Positions 1 to 11,260 of a stretch of 64,000 nucleotides of DNA are shown in pieces (position 1 is the stretch's first letter; each line of letters opens with the position of its first letter). Source of the stretch: Acephala macrosclerotiorum. Its lineage: Eukaryota; Ascomycota; Leotiomycetes; Helotiales; Mollisiaceae. Location of the stretch: NCBI GenBank assembly GCA_014904845.1, contig MU119297.1, forward strand, positions 124,001 through 188,000, given 5' to 3'. The position numbers and the translations under genes were made by a program. The notes beneath the pieces were generated by a model. It saw nothing but the letters and a program-made list of their open reading frames with translations, searched no databases and was not told the DNA's origin.

Positions 1-3000
1 TTAAAATTAAGAGTTTATAAGTATATTTAAATTTCATTTTTTCAATTTTTTGATCAATAACGTATTACGAATACAATTTACAGTTTTATTGAGTTTTAAT
101 AACGATTTATTTTCGAAAAAAATTCAAAAAATAAATTACGTATCGAAACAATTAATTAATCAAAAGCGATCATTTGAGAATTCTAACGTTAATACACGAG
201 AAAACGCACTAATATTCTATTAAACGAAGTTCTCGATTTATTAATTACGATTTTCGATTTTTAATCTCGAAATTTTATTTTTTTTACAATTTTTTTTAAT
301 TATTTTTTTCCTATTTAATTATACGCAATTACATTTAATAAATTATTCAAAAATAGTTTGAAATCATTAAAATTATCTCTATAATCAATCTCGAAAATTA
401 CAATTTAATATAAATTGCGCTCGCGATTTCAAAATCGAAAACATTATCGCATTTATACTTTCAAACGCAACGCGTATAATTTATCGATTCAATTAGCGCA
501 ATAATCAACGATTCAATAAAAAATCAATACATATTACAATATTTCGAATATTATTTAATTATTTCAATTTTCAATTTGTATTTAATATTTTTTGCTTTTT
601 ATTTCTTCGTTATATATTATCAAAATAAGATTTTTTTAAATAATCAATTTAAAAAAATATTGAATTTCGATTAATATTAATTAGATATATCTTGAAAAAT
701 AATCAAAAAACAATTATTTGATAAATTATTTTACGATAATTAAATTTTATTCGATATAAAAAAACGAATTTCTATCGATTTTAAATTTAAATAAAATTAA
801 TTACAATATCGATTTATGATTTTTATTCGCAAATATATATTGTATTATACGAAAATCTTAAAAAATTTCAAATATTTCAAAAAGTATTATTTAATAAATA
901 TAATAGTATTTAAAAAATATAACTCGAAATACTTATTATTAATAATAGTCTCGAGAATTTAATTCGAATATATTTTCGAATTTTTTTATAAAATCGATTC
1001 GTATTACGACTCGTTAAAATGCTTTAATTTAAATTGCACATTTTATTATATTGATAAAAATAATAAAGAATTTTCAATTCTAATTTTAGTAAACAAAAAA
1101 TCAAACGAATAAAAATCTAATAATACTTTGAGTTTTATAATTTTCAAATTTAAAAATTAACTTTTGAAAATTACTAATTTAAATTAAATAAAAATCGCGT
1201 ATTTCGAGTTAAATAATATTTAATTTTAATCAAAAATCGATCGAGTAATATTAAACGATTAATTGCATAATATACTTTAAATATTTTTTAATGTGAAATA
1301 TATAGATAGTTTATATGTAAAATATAAATCGTAGAAAGTTTCAATAAATACTTATATTTAGAACTAAATCGAGTATTATTTATAGAAACGTATAATAATA
1401 ATTAGATTGAATTTCGATGATCAAATTGATTTCAATTTCAAAGTATTATTGTATACTTTTAAAGAGAAATATATTTTGTACATAGATTGTAATAGTGTAT
1501 TATATCGGTCGATAAAATCGATTTAATAGTAGAGTGTAAACTTTTGAAAAAATTTAAAGTTCGAGAATAAAACAATAAATATATACAAATTTAAATATCG
1601 AAAGTACAATTTGAAATTTATTATTTATTAGATTATAAAAAAATTGAATTTCTTAGGTCTTATAGTATAGTATTAAAAAAACTGATCAATTTCGATCGAT
1701 TTAATTAATTGACTATAGAATAAATATAATATTCGAAAATAAAAAAAAAATAAAAATTAAATATAGAAAGTACTATTATAAATACAAGTAATCCAAAAGA
1801 GAATCAAAAGGAAATCGAACTCGATCAAATAATTAAAACTGAAAAAACAAATAATATCGAAATAAAACTCGATCGAATAATAGAAATTGAAATTTCTACA
1901 AGTGAAATTTTAATAGTTAAATTTGCGCCGTTTATTGATACAATAAAAAAATCCAATTCGAAAAACGCGAAAACTTTTAAACGCTTGAAAAGTAATTTCG
2001 TAGAGTTTAATCGAGTAATCAAAAAAATTAAAATTAAAAAAGTAAACAAAACGATTATTTTTCAAATAAATTTTAATAAACTCGAAAAATTGATAAAAAT
2101 AGACTTTTTTACGTTTTTAATTATTAAAAAAAAATTAATAGAAAAAAAATGAAAATATTTTTTAAATAAATTGATTAAAATACTATTAAATGTTTTATCA
2201 ATTATTATTGTCGTTAAATAACAAATTCTCGAAAACAAATTACATTTCAAAGTATTCGTACGAAAAAAAAAAAATATATTTTCGTTTATTTTTAATGTAA
2301 AACAATTCAATAAAAAGAAATGCATAAAAAAAATCGAATAATAAAAAAATATTAAAGTTTACTATAAGTAAAAATTACTTGATATAATTATTAGTTTTAG
2401 TAACGTTTGTAAAAAGATTTATAAATTTAATAGAAATTATTTTATTGCGTATTTAATCGCTTTACTTTTTTTTATAATCAATGAAAAATATTTAGTGTTT
2501 TTTAATTTGAATATTAATTCTCGCTATATTTCGTCAATTTATTACGTAGACAAAAATATAGTACGCTTCGAACTTTTTAATAAAATCGAATTATATGCGT
2601 ATTTTCTATTGATCGCGCTTTTTATTCGAATTAAAACTTAAAAATTGATCAATGTTTTGATTATTGTTAATCGAGTAACAAATGCTAATATTCGTACTTT
2701 GAACGAACGATTGAACGAATTAAACAAATTATTACTTTTTTTACTTTTTTTTAAATCGATGAATTCGATAGAAAATGTTACGTCGATTTTAGTATTTATT
2801 GAATAATAGTACAAAATATTTTTTTTTGAGATTATAAATAATATATAAAATCGAGTTTAAAATAATTTTAAAATAAAAAAATTATTAATTAAAAATTTAA
2901 AATTTAAATATTGCGATAATAAAATACATAGACTCATTATTAAAATCGTAATTATAAAATCGAAATAAATCGAATAAATTTGAATTTAAAGAAAACTTTA

Positions 3001-4740
3001 TTGAATACTGAAAATTGTAATTAAATAAATCGAAAAACTATTAATAAATAATAAAATCGATAAAAAATAATAAAAAAAAACTATTGAATTTAAAAAGTTT
3101 TTACGAAAAGTTTAATAAAATCTTTTAATATATCGATTTATAGTACTTTAAATAAATTCGCTCAATTATTTGAACGTTTTACAAGAAATAATACTATAAA
3201 CGTTTTAAAATGTAATTAAAAAAATAGTAATATTATCGATTCTAGTATTCGATAATAAAACTTTTTATAATAATTAATTAGAAATTGATTTTGTATTAAA
3301 ATGCAATATTTTAAAATTTACTATTTATTATTAGAATTTTTATAAGAATTTTTCAATTTTAATAAGTCAAACGAATAAAGCAAATAATATAATCGATTTA
3401 AAAAAACTAATAAAAATCAATATTTTTACAATTGTATTATTTCGATAAAAATTTTTCGATAATTATATCGAATTATAGTATGCAAAAACCAAATAAATAA
3501 ATTATTTATATGATTTCGATTTTTTAAAAAATTTTTACGAGATTTTATTATTCGATTTTTATCGAACTATATAAACTAATTATTTTGACGCACGTTAATA
3601 AATAATAGTAATAGTTTTTTTATTTAATTTTATTTCTCGCTTTTATCAAAGTATAAATAACTATATATAATTATTACGCTAATAATTCGTATTACAATCA
3701 AAGAATTTGTTTTTGTACTCGATTAAAATACGTATTATTAGAAAAAAATAGTAATTGTCCAATATATAAAAGTAGTAAATAAAACTTTGATTATAATTTT
3801 GAACTTTAAAAATAATATTTTTTATAATAGTATATTTTCGAATAAGTAATTACTAATAAACTTATTTAATTCTTTTTATACTTATGTTTTTACTTTGATT
3901 TTGCGTATATACTTTAAAATATATTATATTTATATTAATCGTTTATTCGATTAAATAAATCGATTGTTTATTAAATCTCTATACGTTTAATATTCGTCGT
4001 TAATATTAGTTTCAATCAATATTTTATTAGTTTCTCGCGTATTATTAACGTTACGCAAAACGATTTTATTTACGAATTTATTTACTATTTTTTATTCGAT
4101 CGAAAAAGAATTATAATCAATCGATTAAAGTCTATAGATTGCTTTTACGAGACACGAGATAAAAAAATTGAATGAAATATTGAAAGTATTAATACGTTTT
4201 TTTAATTCGAATAAATCGATTATTATTTACGAGTAAAAATAAGCAATTATAAAAGAATTAAAAAGAATATTGAGAATGCAATTTATACGATTATTATGTG
4301 ATTAATTTGAAATAAGTGTACACTAAACGTTTATAAGACTATTAAATCGTAGAAATTAACGCTTATCGAATTTGATTGCAATATATATAAAAATAATTGA
4401 ATACTATCGAATATAAAGAAATTTCGACGTATAAAAAAAATTATCGCGAAATCGTAATTTAGAAATCGAAGAAATGATAATAGAAATAAATACTAATACT
4501 ATATCGAAAAAAAAATCTATTATTTAAAGTGATTTTAAATCGAGTTTTAATATCGAAAATATAATTGAATTTAAAACCGCGATAAAAGTATAAGAGTAGA
4601 AAAAAAATGCAAATAGTAAATGTATTTAGAGGTAATTATTTGATTTTTAGACTTTTTTTTCTTGATTGTATTAATATTTTTTACTTTGATTACTAAATAT
4701 ACTTTTTCGGTTTTTTCGATGGAAACGCTAACGGATTCGT
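1..4740. repeat. AT-rich RIP-like block, gene-free
   Basis: Extremely AT-rich DNA without a believable coding region; the few open frames are short and of AT-homopolymer composition. TpA is very frequent, CpC is almost absent, and many remaining C residues sit in CpG (TCGA and ATCGAT words recur), although CpA still occurs, so conversion is less complete than in the right-hand block. Composition changes fairly sharply near 4,700-4,760. This is the usual look of transposon remnants worn down by repeat-induced point mutation in Pezizomycotina. The original element cannot be identified by eye. Confidence 0.85.
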
Positions 4741-5863
4741 ATTTTACTTTTTAGATGAGAGTTTACATGGAGAACAGAAGTCAATTACGGACTCGATAGA
4801 GAAATACTAGTAACATGAATTCATTGCATAGTATAGAGAGTAGTTGGATGGTTGCTTACTCGAAGGGGTCTCCGGGTAGTAAGAACAATAGGTGACTGTA
4901 AGGGGTTAGTTTAGTCAGGTGATTTCGGCAAGAATTACTAGTGTAGTGCCGTTGCGTACTTAAAGGCAGTATTTGCTCCGTAGCTTGAAAGAAATTCATT
5001 TCTTCTTTCAATCAAAAAATTGCACTGTTTATTGACCCGCTAGCGATTTCGTTGATCTCTTCTTCCTCTACTACCCAACCGAATACATGGTAACACCGGT
5101 GACGATGGGTAGAGGTGGAACTCCATTTAACTGCATGCCAACACATAACTTGATGAAATGGCAACCTTGTCTAGATTTGACTCGCCACATAATCAAACCC
5201 CCTGAAAATGAAGCTTAACCAAAGATTCAGGAGTGCAGGAACATGTTTTATGATCTGTCCAATCATACTGACTCTTGGACTTCCGCATCAAAACTCCTTC
5301 CATAAGATCATTGAGATGACACGTCAGCAGCGCCAGTCAAAAGCACGTCCGAGATTTGCGGGTACAAATTGATCGGGGTGAAGATACCGAAAACGGCTTC
5401 ATGCGATGTGGCCTTCGACCGAGTAGAACGGGTGGAGTAGGAAAGGCGCAAGGATAAGATCAATATGGGCTCTCTTGGATGTGATAGGGGAGAAAACATA
5501 GACTAGAGTTGGGATTGGAGAGTAATGTTTGCAATTCTTGCAGATGACCTGTAGAATCATGAGACACGTAGTATCCAGAGAATGCAACTGAATTCTCAAG
5601 AAGGGAGTTTTGACATGCAAAAAGAAGGAAATTGTGAACAAAATCACAGATAGGATCTCACGAATGCTGCAGTCTTACCAATTCACTGCTAGAATCAATT
5701 TCCAGATACTCGGAGAAATAAACTTCTTTGAGGATCTCCTCCGTACTCGGAACTTTTTGCTTGCGATCTAGCATATCAGCACTATTTGGGAAAGACAAGA
5801 GCGAAGCAAAGAGTTCCGATACATGTCTCCTGAACATCTCCGCGAAATTTCACCGAAGCGGCT
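4741..5863. other. Intergenic: block edge and upstream region of HET gene
   Basis: The first 250 bases are TAG/TAA-rich, as if mildly mutated. Two short minus-strand open stretches at about 5,308-5,647 have mixed codon content but no recognisable domain and no consistent start; they may be a decayed gene. The last 200 bases would hold the promoter of the HET-domain gene. No TATA box or repeat is obvious. Confidence 0.5.
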
Positions 5864-8248
5864 ATGGATCACTTGCCCACATCCATCGATGGATTACCTG
5901 TCGATGTCCCCTTCTACGCAAGACAGCAGACATTCTGTCCCGATGATTACTTCAAAATCCCACTCGAGTTCGGATACAACGACATTCATAATTTGATGAC
6001 ATGTGGTCTAGATCCAAAGAACAACCAGTCTAAACACCACGAGTTTTTACAGTCATGGCTCTTCTTCGGGCTGCTTTCTCAAGTCCTCGGAACGGAAATA
6101 GACCACGCCGCATTCCTGAATGATCGTGACTGCACGCTGCATACGAAGACGTTGAACTCGTTGCTGGATGAATGGGCTCAAAAAGAGAAGAATGTGGAGG
6201 CGCATGGATCAAAGAAAGATCTCGACCAACAAAAGCATCGATATCTCAAAGCCTCCAGAGCGCTTGGAGAGGCGAGGTGTTTCATCACGAAGTATTGCTC
6301 TGCTAGGCCTCTAGACCGCGAGGGTAGGGATAAGGATTTCCCCGATACTAAGATACAACCTAGCCCTCATCAAGACTCAAATACAATCCAGCTGAACGAA
6401 AAAATGACTTTGTCCTTGGCAGTACTCGGGGAAACTCTTCAGCAAGCACGCCCAGGATTGAATTTTGCTCTGGAGGAAAGCACGAAGTTTTGGAATGACA
6501 CCAGTACAGAGCACAAATATTGGGGGCATAGCAAGTATTCTCGGAACAAAATGATCGAGAATCACTTGTGCAAATTCGATATTTGGCGAATCGAATCAAC
6601 CATGCCTGGAGTTAGCAGCGTCTTCTATGCAAGTTCCATGAAGCCATCTCATACGGGTGCCGACCACTCGGCATGCACGTTCAAGGAGTGCAAGCAGCAA
6701 GAGCTTAGTCCGAACCCGTTTCACATGGCCAAGTGCAAGAAGTCGAAGTGTACTCGGCATGATATACCTGGTGGAGACGCGAAACTTGTTGAGATCATCC
6801 GTAGTGGAAAGACACCATTAGTCACCTGGACAAATCAAGGACGCCTGAAGTGTGAAGGATACGATCTGAAGACAAACAAAGTCAAATTTGGAGCTTTGTC
6901 TCACAGTTGGCAAGAGCAGATTGTGGATAGCGGCAGAGATGCACGAGACAAGAACGATCGACGTATGCATGAATGTCAAATTGAAGAGTTGCAACGAAGC
7001 TTCAACCGGATCTTGAAGGAAGGGAAAGCGGCCAGGGTTATCCCGTTTTGGGTTGACATCCTATGTTTACCCAGACAAGCAACTGTGAAGGACCAAGGCG
7101 TGAACCAGATCAGGGACATCTACAGCAAGGCCGAGGCTGTGCTTGTGTGGGACCGAAAATTGCTTGAGAGGCAACGAACTCCAGAGAAAGATGCAATCGA
7201 GATGAACGTGTTGATTAGAATTGGCGACTGGTCTCGGCGACTTTGGACCCTGCAAGAAGCGGTACTGGCACCAAAAATGTATATTGCTTGCAGAAACGAC
7301 GAAGTCAGCATAGAAGTACTTCAACGTGCTGGAGACAAGGCGAGAGACGACCCTAATGACGAATACCACCATATTTGGAAGGCAGGACATCCATTCAGCC
7401 CAGAGATATGGGCACTTCGGAAAGGCATAACTACAGAAAATCGAGTTCAGCGAGCTTGGCAGGCAGTCCAGTTCCGCCTTGTAACATATCCCGAAGATGA
7501 GACTCTAATTTTGGCCAGCATCCTCGGCTTGGATGTCACAGAAATCCACAAGATTGGCCGAAACGGGTACTCGGGAGAAGGATTCGCGGCTCAGAGAATG
7601 GTACGGTTCCTTAGCATGTTAGATTCCACCCCCGGACTTGGCATACCGGCAGGTATCATCTTCATGCAAACACCTAGGCTGAGTATCGAAGGTGTCAAGG
7701 AGACGAAAGGTTACGGATGGGCGCCTCGAACCTGGCTAAGCAGGAACACTGACGTCTACCCGTTATTCCACACGCCTGGGCAAACTGGTCAAATTATGCA
7801 GCGAGGCCTGCTTGTGAAATTCCCGGGACTGGTACTGCATTGCCCAACTGTGGCAATTGAGAAGCGCAAGTTCTGGGTGCCAGTCTGCCAGAGTGGACAC
7901 AAGTGGTACAAGGTGGTAGTTGATCCACCATCGGACAGAGACTGGAAGATATTTTGGGCAGAAGTCTCCACACTCAGCGAAGTGTCTATCATAATGTCTC
8001 AGTCACTCCCGAGAGAGCGATGGGACATTGGCGTGCTCGTTCACACCAAAGGGAAGCTTACCCAGGGTAGAGTACGATTGGTCGCCATCTTGTGTCGGGT
8101 CTGGATTCGATTGGAGACAAATCCAAATACACTCACAAAACTCCTGAACAACATGCGCGAGAAGAGTGATACCATGCCATTGGGGGAACGATTGGCATCG
8201 GGTACAGAATGGTGCATCGATGGGGGCGATGAACAGGAGACGGCGTGA
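5864..8248 (+). CDS. HET-domain (heterokaryon incompatibility) protein
   Basis: Single open frame of 794 codons without need of an intron, starting at the first ATG in frame (MDHLPTSIDG). The N-terminal third carries the LQSWLFFGLLSQVLG motif usual upstream of HET domains in Leotiomycetes. A Cys/His-rich patch (CTFKECKQQ ... CKKSKCTRH) lies around residues 270-300. The HET domain runs from about residue 341: ALSHSW, then FWVDILCLPR, then QIRDIYSKAEAVLVWD, then RRLWTLQEAVLA near residue 457. HET proteins mediate non-self recognition and programmed cell death on hyphal fusion; whether this one acts that way is inference. It lies next to AT-rich repeat DNA, a common setting for this expanding family. 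No frameshift or stop is visible. Confidence 0.9.
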   Translation: MDHLPTSIDGLPVDVPFYARQQTFCPDDYFKIPLEFGYNDIHNLMTCGLDPKNNQSKHHEFLQSWLFFGLLSQVLGTEIDHAAFLNDRDCTLHTKTLNSLLDEWAQKEKNVEAHGSKKDLDQQKHRYLKASRALGEARCFITKYCSARPLDREGRDKDFPDTKIQPSPHQDSNTIQLNEKMTLSLAVLGETLQQARPGLNFALEESTKFWNDTSTEHKYWGHSKYSRNKMIENHLCKFDIWRIESTMPGVSSVFYASSMKPSHTGADHSACTFKECKQQELSPNPFHMAKCKKSKCTRHDIPGGDAKLVEIIRSGKTPLVTWTNQGRLKCEGYDLKTNKVKFGALSHSWQEQIVDSGRDARDKNDRRMHECQIEELQRSFNRILKEGKAARVIPFWVDILCLPRQATVKDQGVNQIRDIYSKAEAVLVWDRKLLERQRTPEKDAIEMNVLIRIGDWSRRLWTLQEAVLAPKMYIACRNDEVSIEVLQRAGDKARDDPNDEYHHIWKAGHPFSPEIWALRKGITTENRVQRAWQAVQFRLVTYPEDETLILASILGLDVTEIHKIGRNGYSGEGFAAQRMVRFLSMLDSTPGLGIPAGIIFMQTPRLSIEGVKETKGYGWAPRTWLSRNTDVYPLFHTPGQTGQIMQRGLLVKFPGLVLHCPTVAIEKRKFWVPVCQSGHKWYKVVVDPPSDRDWKIFWAEVSTLSEVSIIMSQSLPRERWDIGVLVHTKGKLTQGRVRLVAILCRVWIRLETNPNTLTKLLNNMREKSDTMPLGERLASGTEWCIDGGDEQETA

Positions 8249-9190
8249 TCAGAGATTGGAGGAGGCTGGTGCTATGTACCGACTCTGGGAGGGAATTAAA
8301 GAGGGAGAAAGTCTGGATATTTTGGAGAGGGTATGACGTGGGAATGAACGGTTCTAGAGTAAACATTTTCAGCGATATAGTAAATGAACCTGAGGTAGAC
8401 ATGTTTGCAGTTTGAAATCGATTTCTTTCAGATACGATACAGCTCAAGTGCATACTACACTTCAGCAATCCACCCCAGTAGTGACGCATCTCCTTTCAAG
8501 TTGCAGTGGAATTACGAGGGTTTAGGGAGGACAAGTAGTATTATTGCAACAGGGAGAACCTCAACACCACAGTCACTGCAAAACGCAAGACCAAGTATCA
8601 AATTAAACAATAGTATCACTACTCGAAGAACGGGTACAAAGCAGTACAACATATGTAGAAGTTTTATGGTGAAAGAATTTCAGCGATCGAGTTCGCGGTA
8701 CTTCGTGATCCTCTCGAATACCGATGGTTGAAAGAAGATGCGATGAAAATCGAAGAGAGGAAAGCAAATGTCGGGGACTCGGCATTGAGCGGCCGCATAA
8801 GTAACTGAGAATTTTAACCTCATTTGAAAATTCTGCGGCGCTGCTTGTGTCCATGACTCCTCCCGACTTGCCCTCTCTCGCCCTTCCCTTCCTTTGATCG
8901 ATGCGCTACGAAGCGGTGGTGTTGTGGGTGGCTGCTTGGGTTGGGTCGAGCCTTCTTCTCTTGTCGCCATCTTGGGCCGCAAACCTTCAACGCTATGCAA
9001 TCAACCCCCTACACCCACCACCACGGCGCTTCCTGCCGTGTACAACTCGAGGCGTACTCTTACGAGCCTGGGTTTAAAAGTCTGTGTTTTTTTTATCCCG
9101 GCCCGGCGCTGCGGCCAACATTGCGTCTCGATCGCGAAACATAGACTTAAGTCAATGCTTATATCTCACGATAAAACGGAGGGATAGTTT
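8249..9190. other. Intergenic: 3' region of HET gene, no gene seen
   Basis: Normal base composition. Several overlapping short open frames on both strands at 8,405-9,187 contradict each other and show no domain. CT-rich and GC-rich tracts at 8,860-9,130 (CCCGGCCCGGC near 9,100) lie directly against the AT-rich island and may be a remnant of a mobile element, but nothing is recognisable. Confidence 0.4.
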
Positions 9191-9570
9191 CAATACTTTA
9201 CTATAAGATTTACTACCTTCCATATTCTAATTAAATCTAAATTTTTAAAGATTTTCACCAACGTTTCCTTAATAAAAGTATATTCAAAGTAGTTGATTTA
9301 AGGATATTTTAAAGTTTTTACTAAAATTAAATAAAAAGCAATAAGGTCGCAACGCAGCGAACAAGCTACTTCAGCGAGTCGATCACGATAATCCTACTTT
9401 TAAACTTATCGACTTTTTAAATAATTATAATTATTATTCGATTTAACTTTTTTATAATAATATAATATTTAATATATATATAAAATTAATAAATAAATAA
9501 ATAAAACGTTATAAATAAGCAACTTTTAATTAAATTGATTATAGTAATAATAGTACCTTGGGAAGGCATG
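9191..9570. repeat. Small AT-rich, RIP-like island
   Basis: About 380 bases of strongly AT-rich DNA embedded in normal-composition sequence, with a short GC-richer piece at about 9,345-9,400. It resembles the flanking large blocks and is probably a fragment of a mutated repeat. Confidence 0.55.
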
Positions 9571-10560
9571 GACTTTTGAAACTAGGCTCGTTATAACATG
9601 TGAAATTGACTTCGCGTTCAAAGTCGGCCCGAAAGTCGTTTACTAGAGTATCATCAGAACAAAACGATATCCCTTCAATCGTCCATCGAACCCTGCAAAG
9701 AAAAGGGGTTGTGGCTCGTGCGCTCAGTCTTCATGCTTTCCTCACTCTAACTTCAGCATCGTTCAGCATGCAAATCCCTATCCTATTCCTTCAGTACTTG
9801 AATCGCTAATTTTCATTCAGGGCATCACGACCTCTGAAAACGACAAGGCTGTACGGAGGTACAAGCGGATATGACGAATACTATGCATACAGCACTAGCT
9901 AGGTACATGCGAGATCGAATCAGGCCGATCCTGCACTAACTTCTTAGTGTGCTCCAACATCCCCCCCCCAAAAAAATATGAAAAAGCGGTAGCCAGAGGC
10001 TCTTGTTCTTCTCGCACATTAATGTCTCTTACTTAACCGAGTGAATAATTTCTGATGGATTCATGGTATGAGTAGGCATCTACTCGAAAACATTTACCAA
10101 AACGTTGGCCCGGACTGGGAGAGCTGGATTGGATGGCTATTGCAGGAACTTGTTTTGAGCGAATTCAAGCGCTCCCGGTCTTGATGGACAAGCAATCTCA
10201 CGTACTGTAATAGATGTAGTGGGAAAATAATGATATTTAGGCGCTCTTGGACCACACGCATATTACTTTGGCTTCAAACTGGCAACAAGCTGCATGATTG
10301 AAAAGCCAACTGGTGTCCCGGATGGATGGCGATAATTAGGATTTTAGAGCTGCATATGCAGAGTGGGCCAACTTTGTGGGAGAAGGCCATGCCCAGGAGA
10401 GCTGTGCAATTGGGCGCCGGACTAAGTGATCTCTTACAGTGCGATCTTCGGGAGAAGTTTGTTGAGAGGCATTGGCAGATTGGGGCCATATGGACTGGCG
10501 CTTTGAATGATATCGTGCAATGATGTCTGCACAAGAAGATAATTGCATTCTATGATGCGA
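9571..10560. other. Intergenic, no gene recognised
   Basis: Normal composition with a C9/A6 run at about 9,961-9,976. Short open frames on both strands (10,274-10,548) oppose one another and have no recognisable domain. No gene or repeat can be supported. Confidence 0.4.
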
Positions 10561-10568
10561 TACTATAC

Positions 10569-11182
10569 ATGGTGAGAATTTCTAGGTCCGACCTTTCTCT
10601 TGAGGCCACCACAAAGTTTACCATCTATTCTCTACCATGTAGGCGGTTTCTGGATCGGAAGCGTGCTCTGGCTTTTGCCCTATGGCAGGTACCACAGGCA
10701 GATACAATTTGCATCGATTGTCCGAATGTATTCAAGCAAATGGTCCTCATGAAAGCTTGGGATGAATACAAGCTGCAAACGGATAGGTCCACACGCCTCA
10801 GGAACCATTCGAGCCCGCAAGCCTTCTTCTCGCTTCAAGAAATGCTGGGCTGAGAATATGGCATCTATACCATGGTCAACTTTGTTCTTCATTCTTCACA
10901 GCACAAAAAGATCCGCTACCGAACGACATATACTCCTTTCTTGGTGAACTCCAGTCTCTGAGTCTCGTTATTTACAACGTCCCGGAAGAGCCCCTTATGC
11001 ACAAGCCTATGATCACGGGACTGCGAAAAGTTCTATTGTTGCTCTCGAGCCTGGAAAGTTTATCTGTCAAATTTGCAACTGCCACATACCTACCGCTCAA
11101 CCTGGTACAACTACCTCTAACTTCTCGCTTACATAGCCTCTGGCTCACAGGGATTATTTCAGAGCCTGCTAAACTTTTCTAA
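10569..11182 (+). pseudogene. Decayed gene fragment, leucine-rich segment
   Basis: Three consecutive plus-strand frames look coding-like but do not join. The last (about 10,900-11,182) reads as leucine-rich text (LQSLSLVIYNVP, LRKVLLLLSSLESLSV, LHSLWLTGI), with the spacing of fungal F-box/LRR-type proteins. The upstream pieces at 10,569-10,853 and 10,762-10,947 lie in two other frames. I cannot find introns that connect them, so I read this as a frameshifted remnant. The family name is a guess from the leucine spacing alone. Confidence 0.3.
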
Positions 11183-11260
11183 TTCTTGGAACAGCAAGGA
11201 TGTGCCGTATGAAGCTTATATCTCATGAATTCATTTTATATTCGTACAGCTACACACCAC

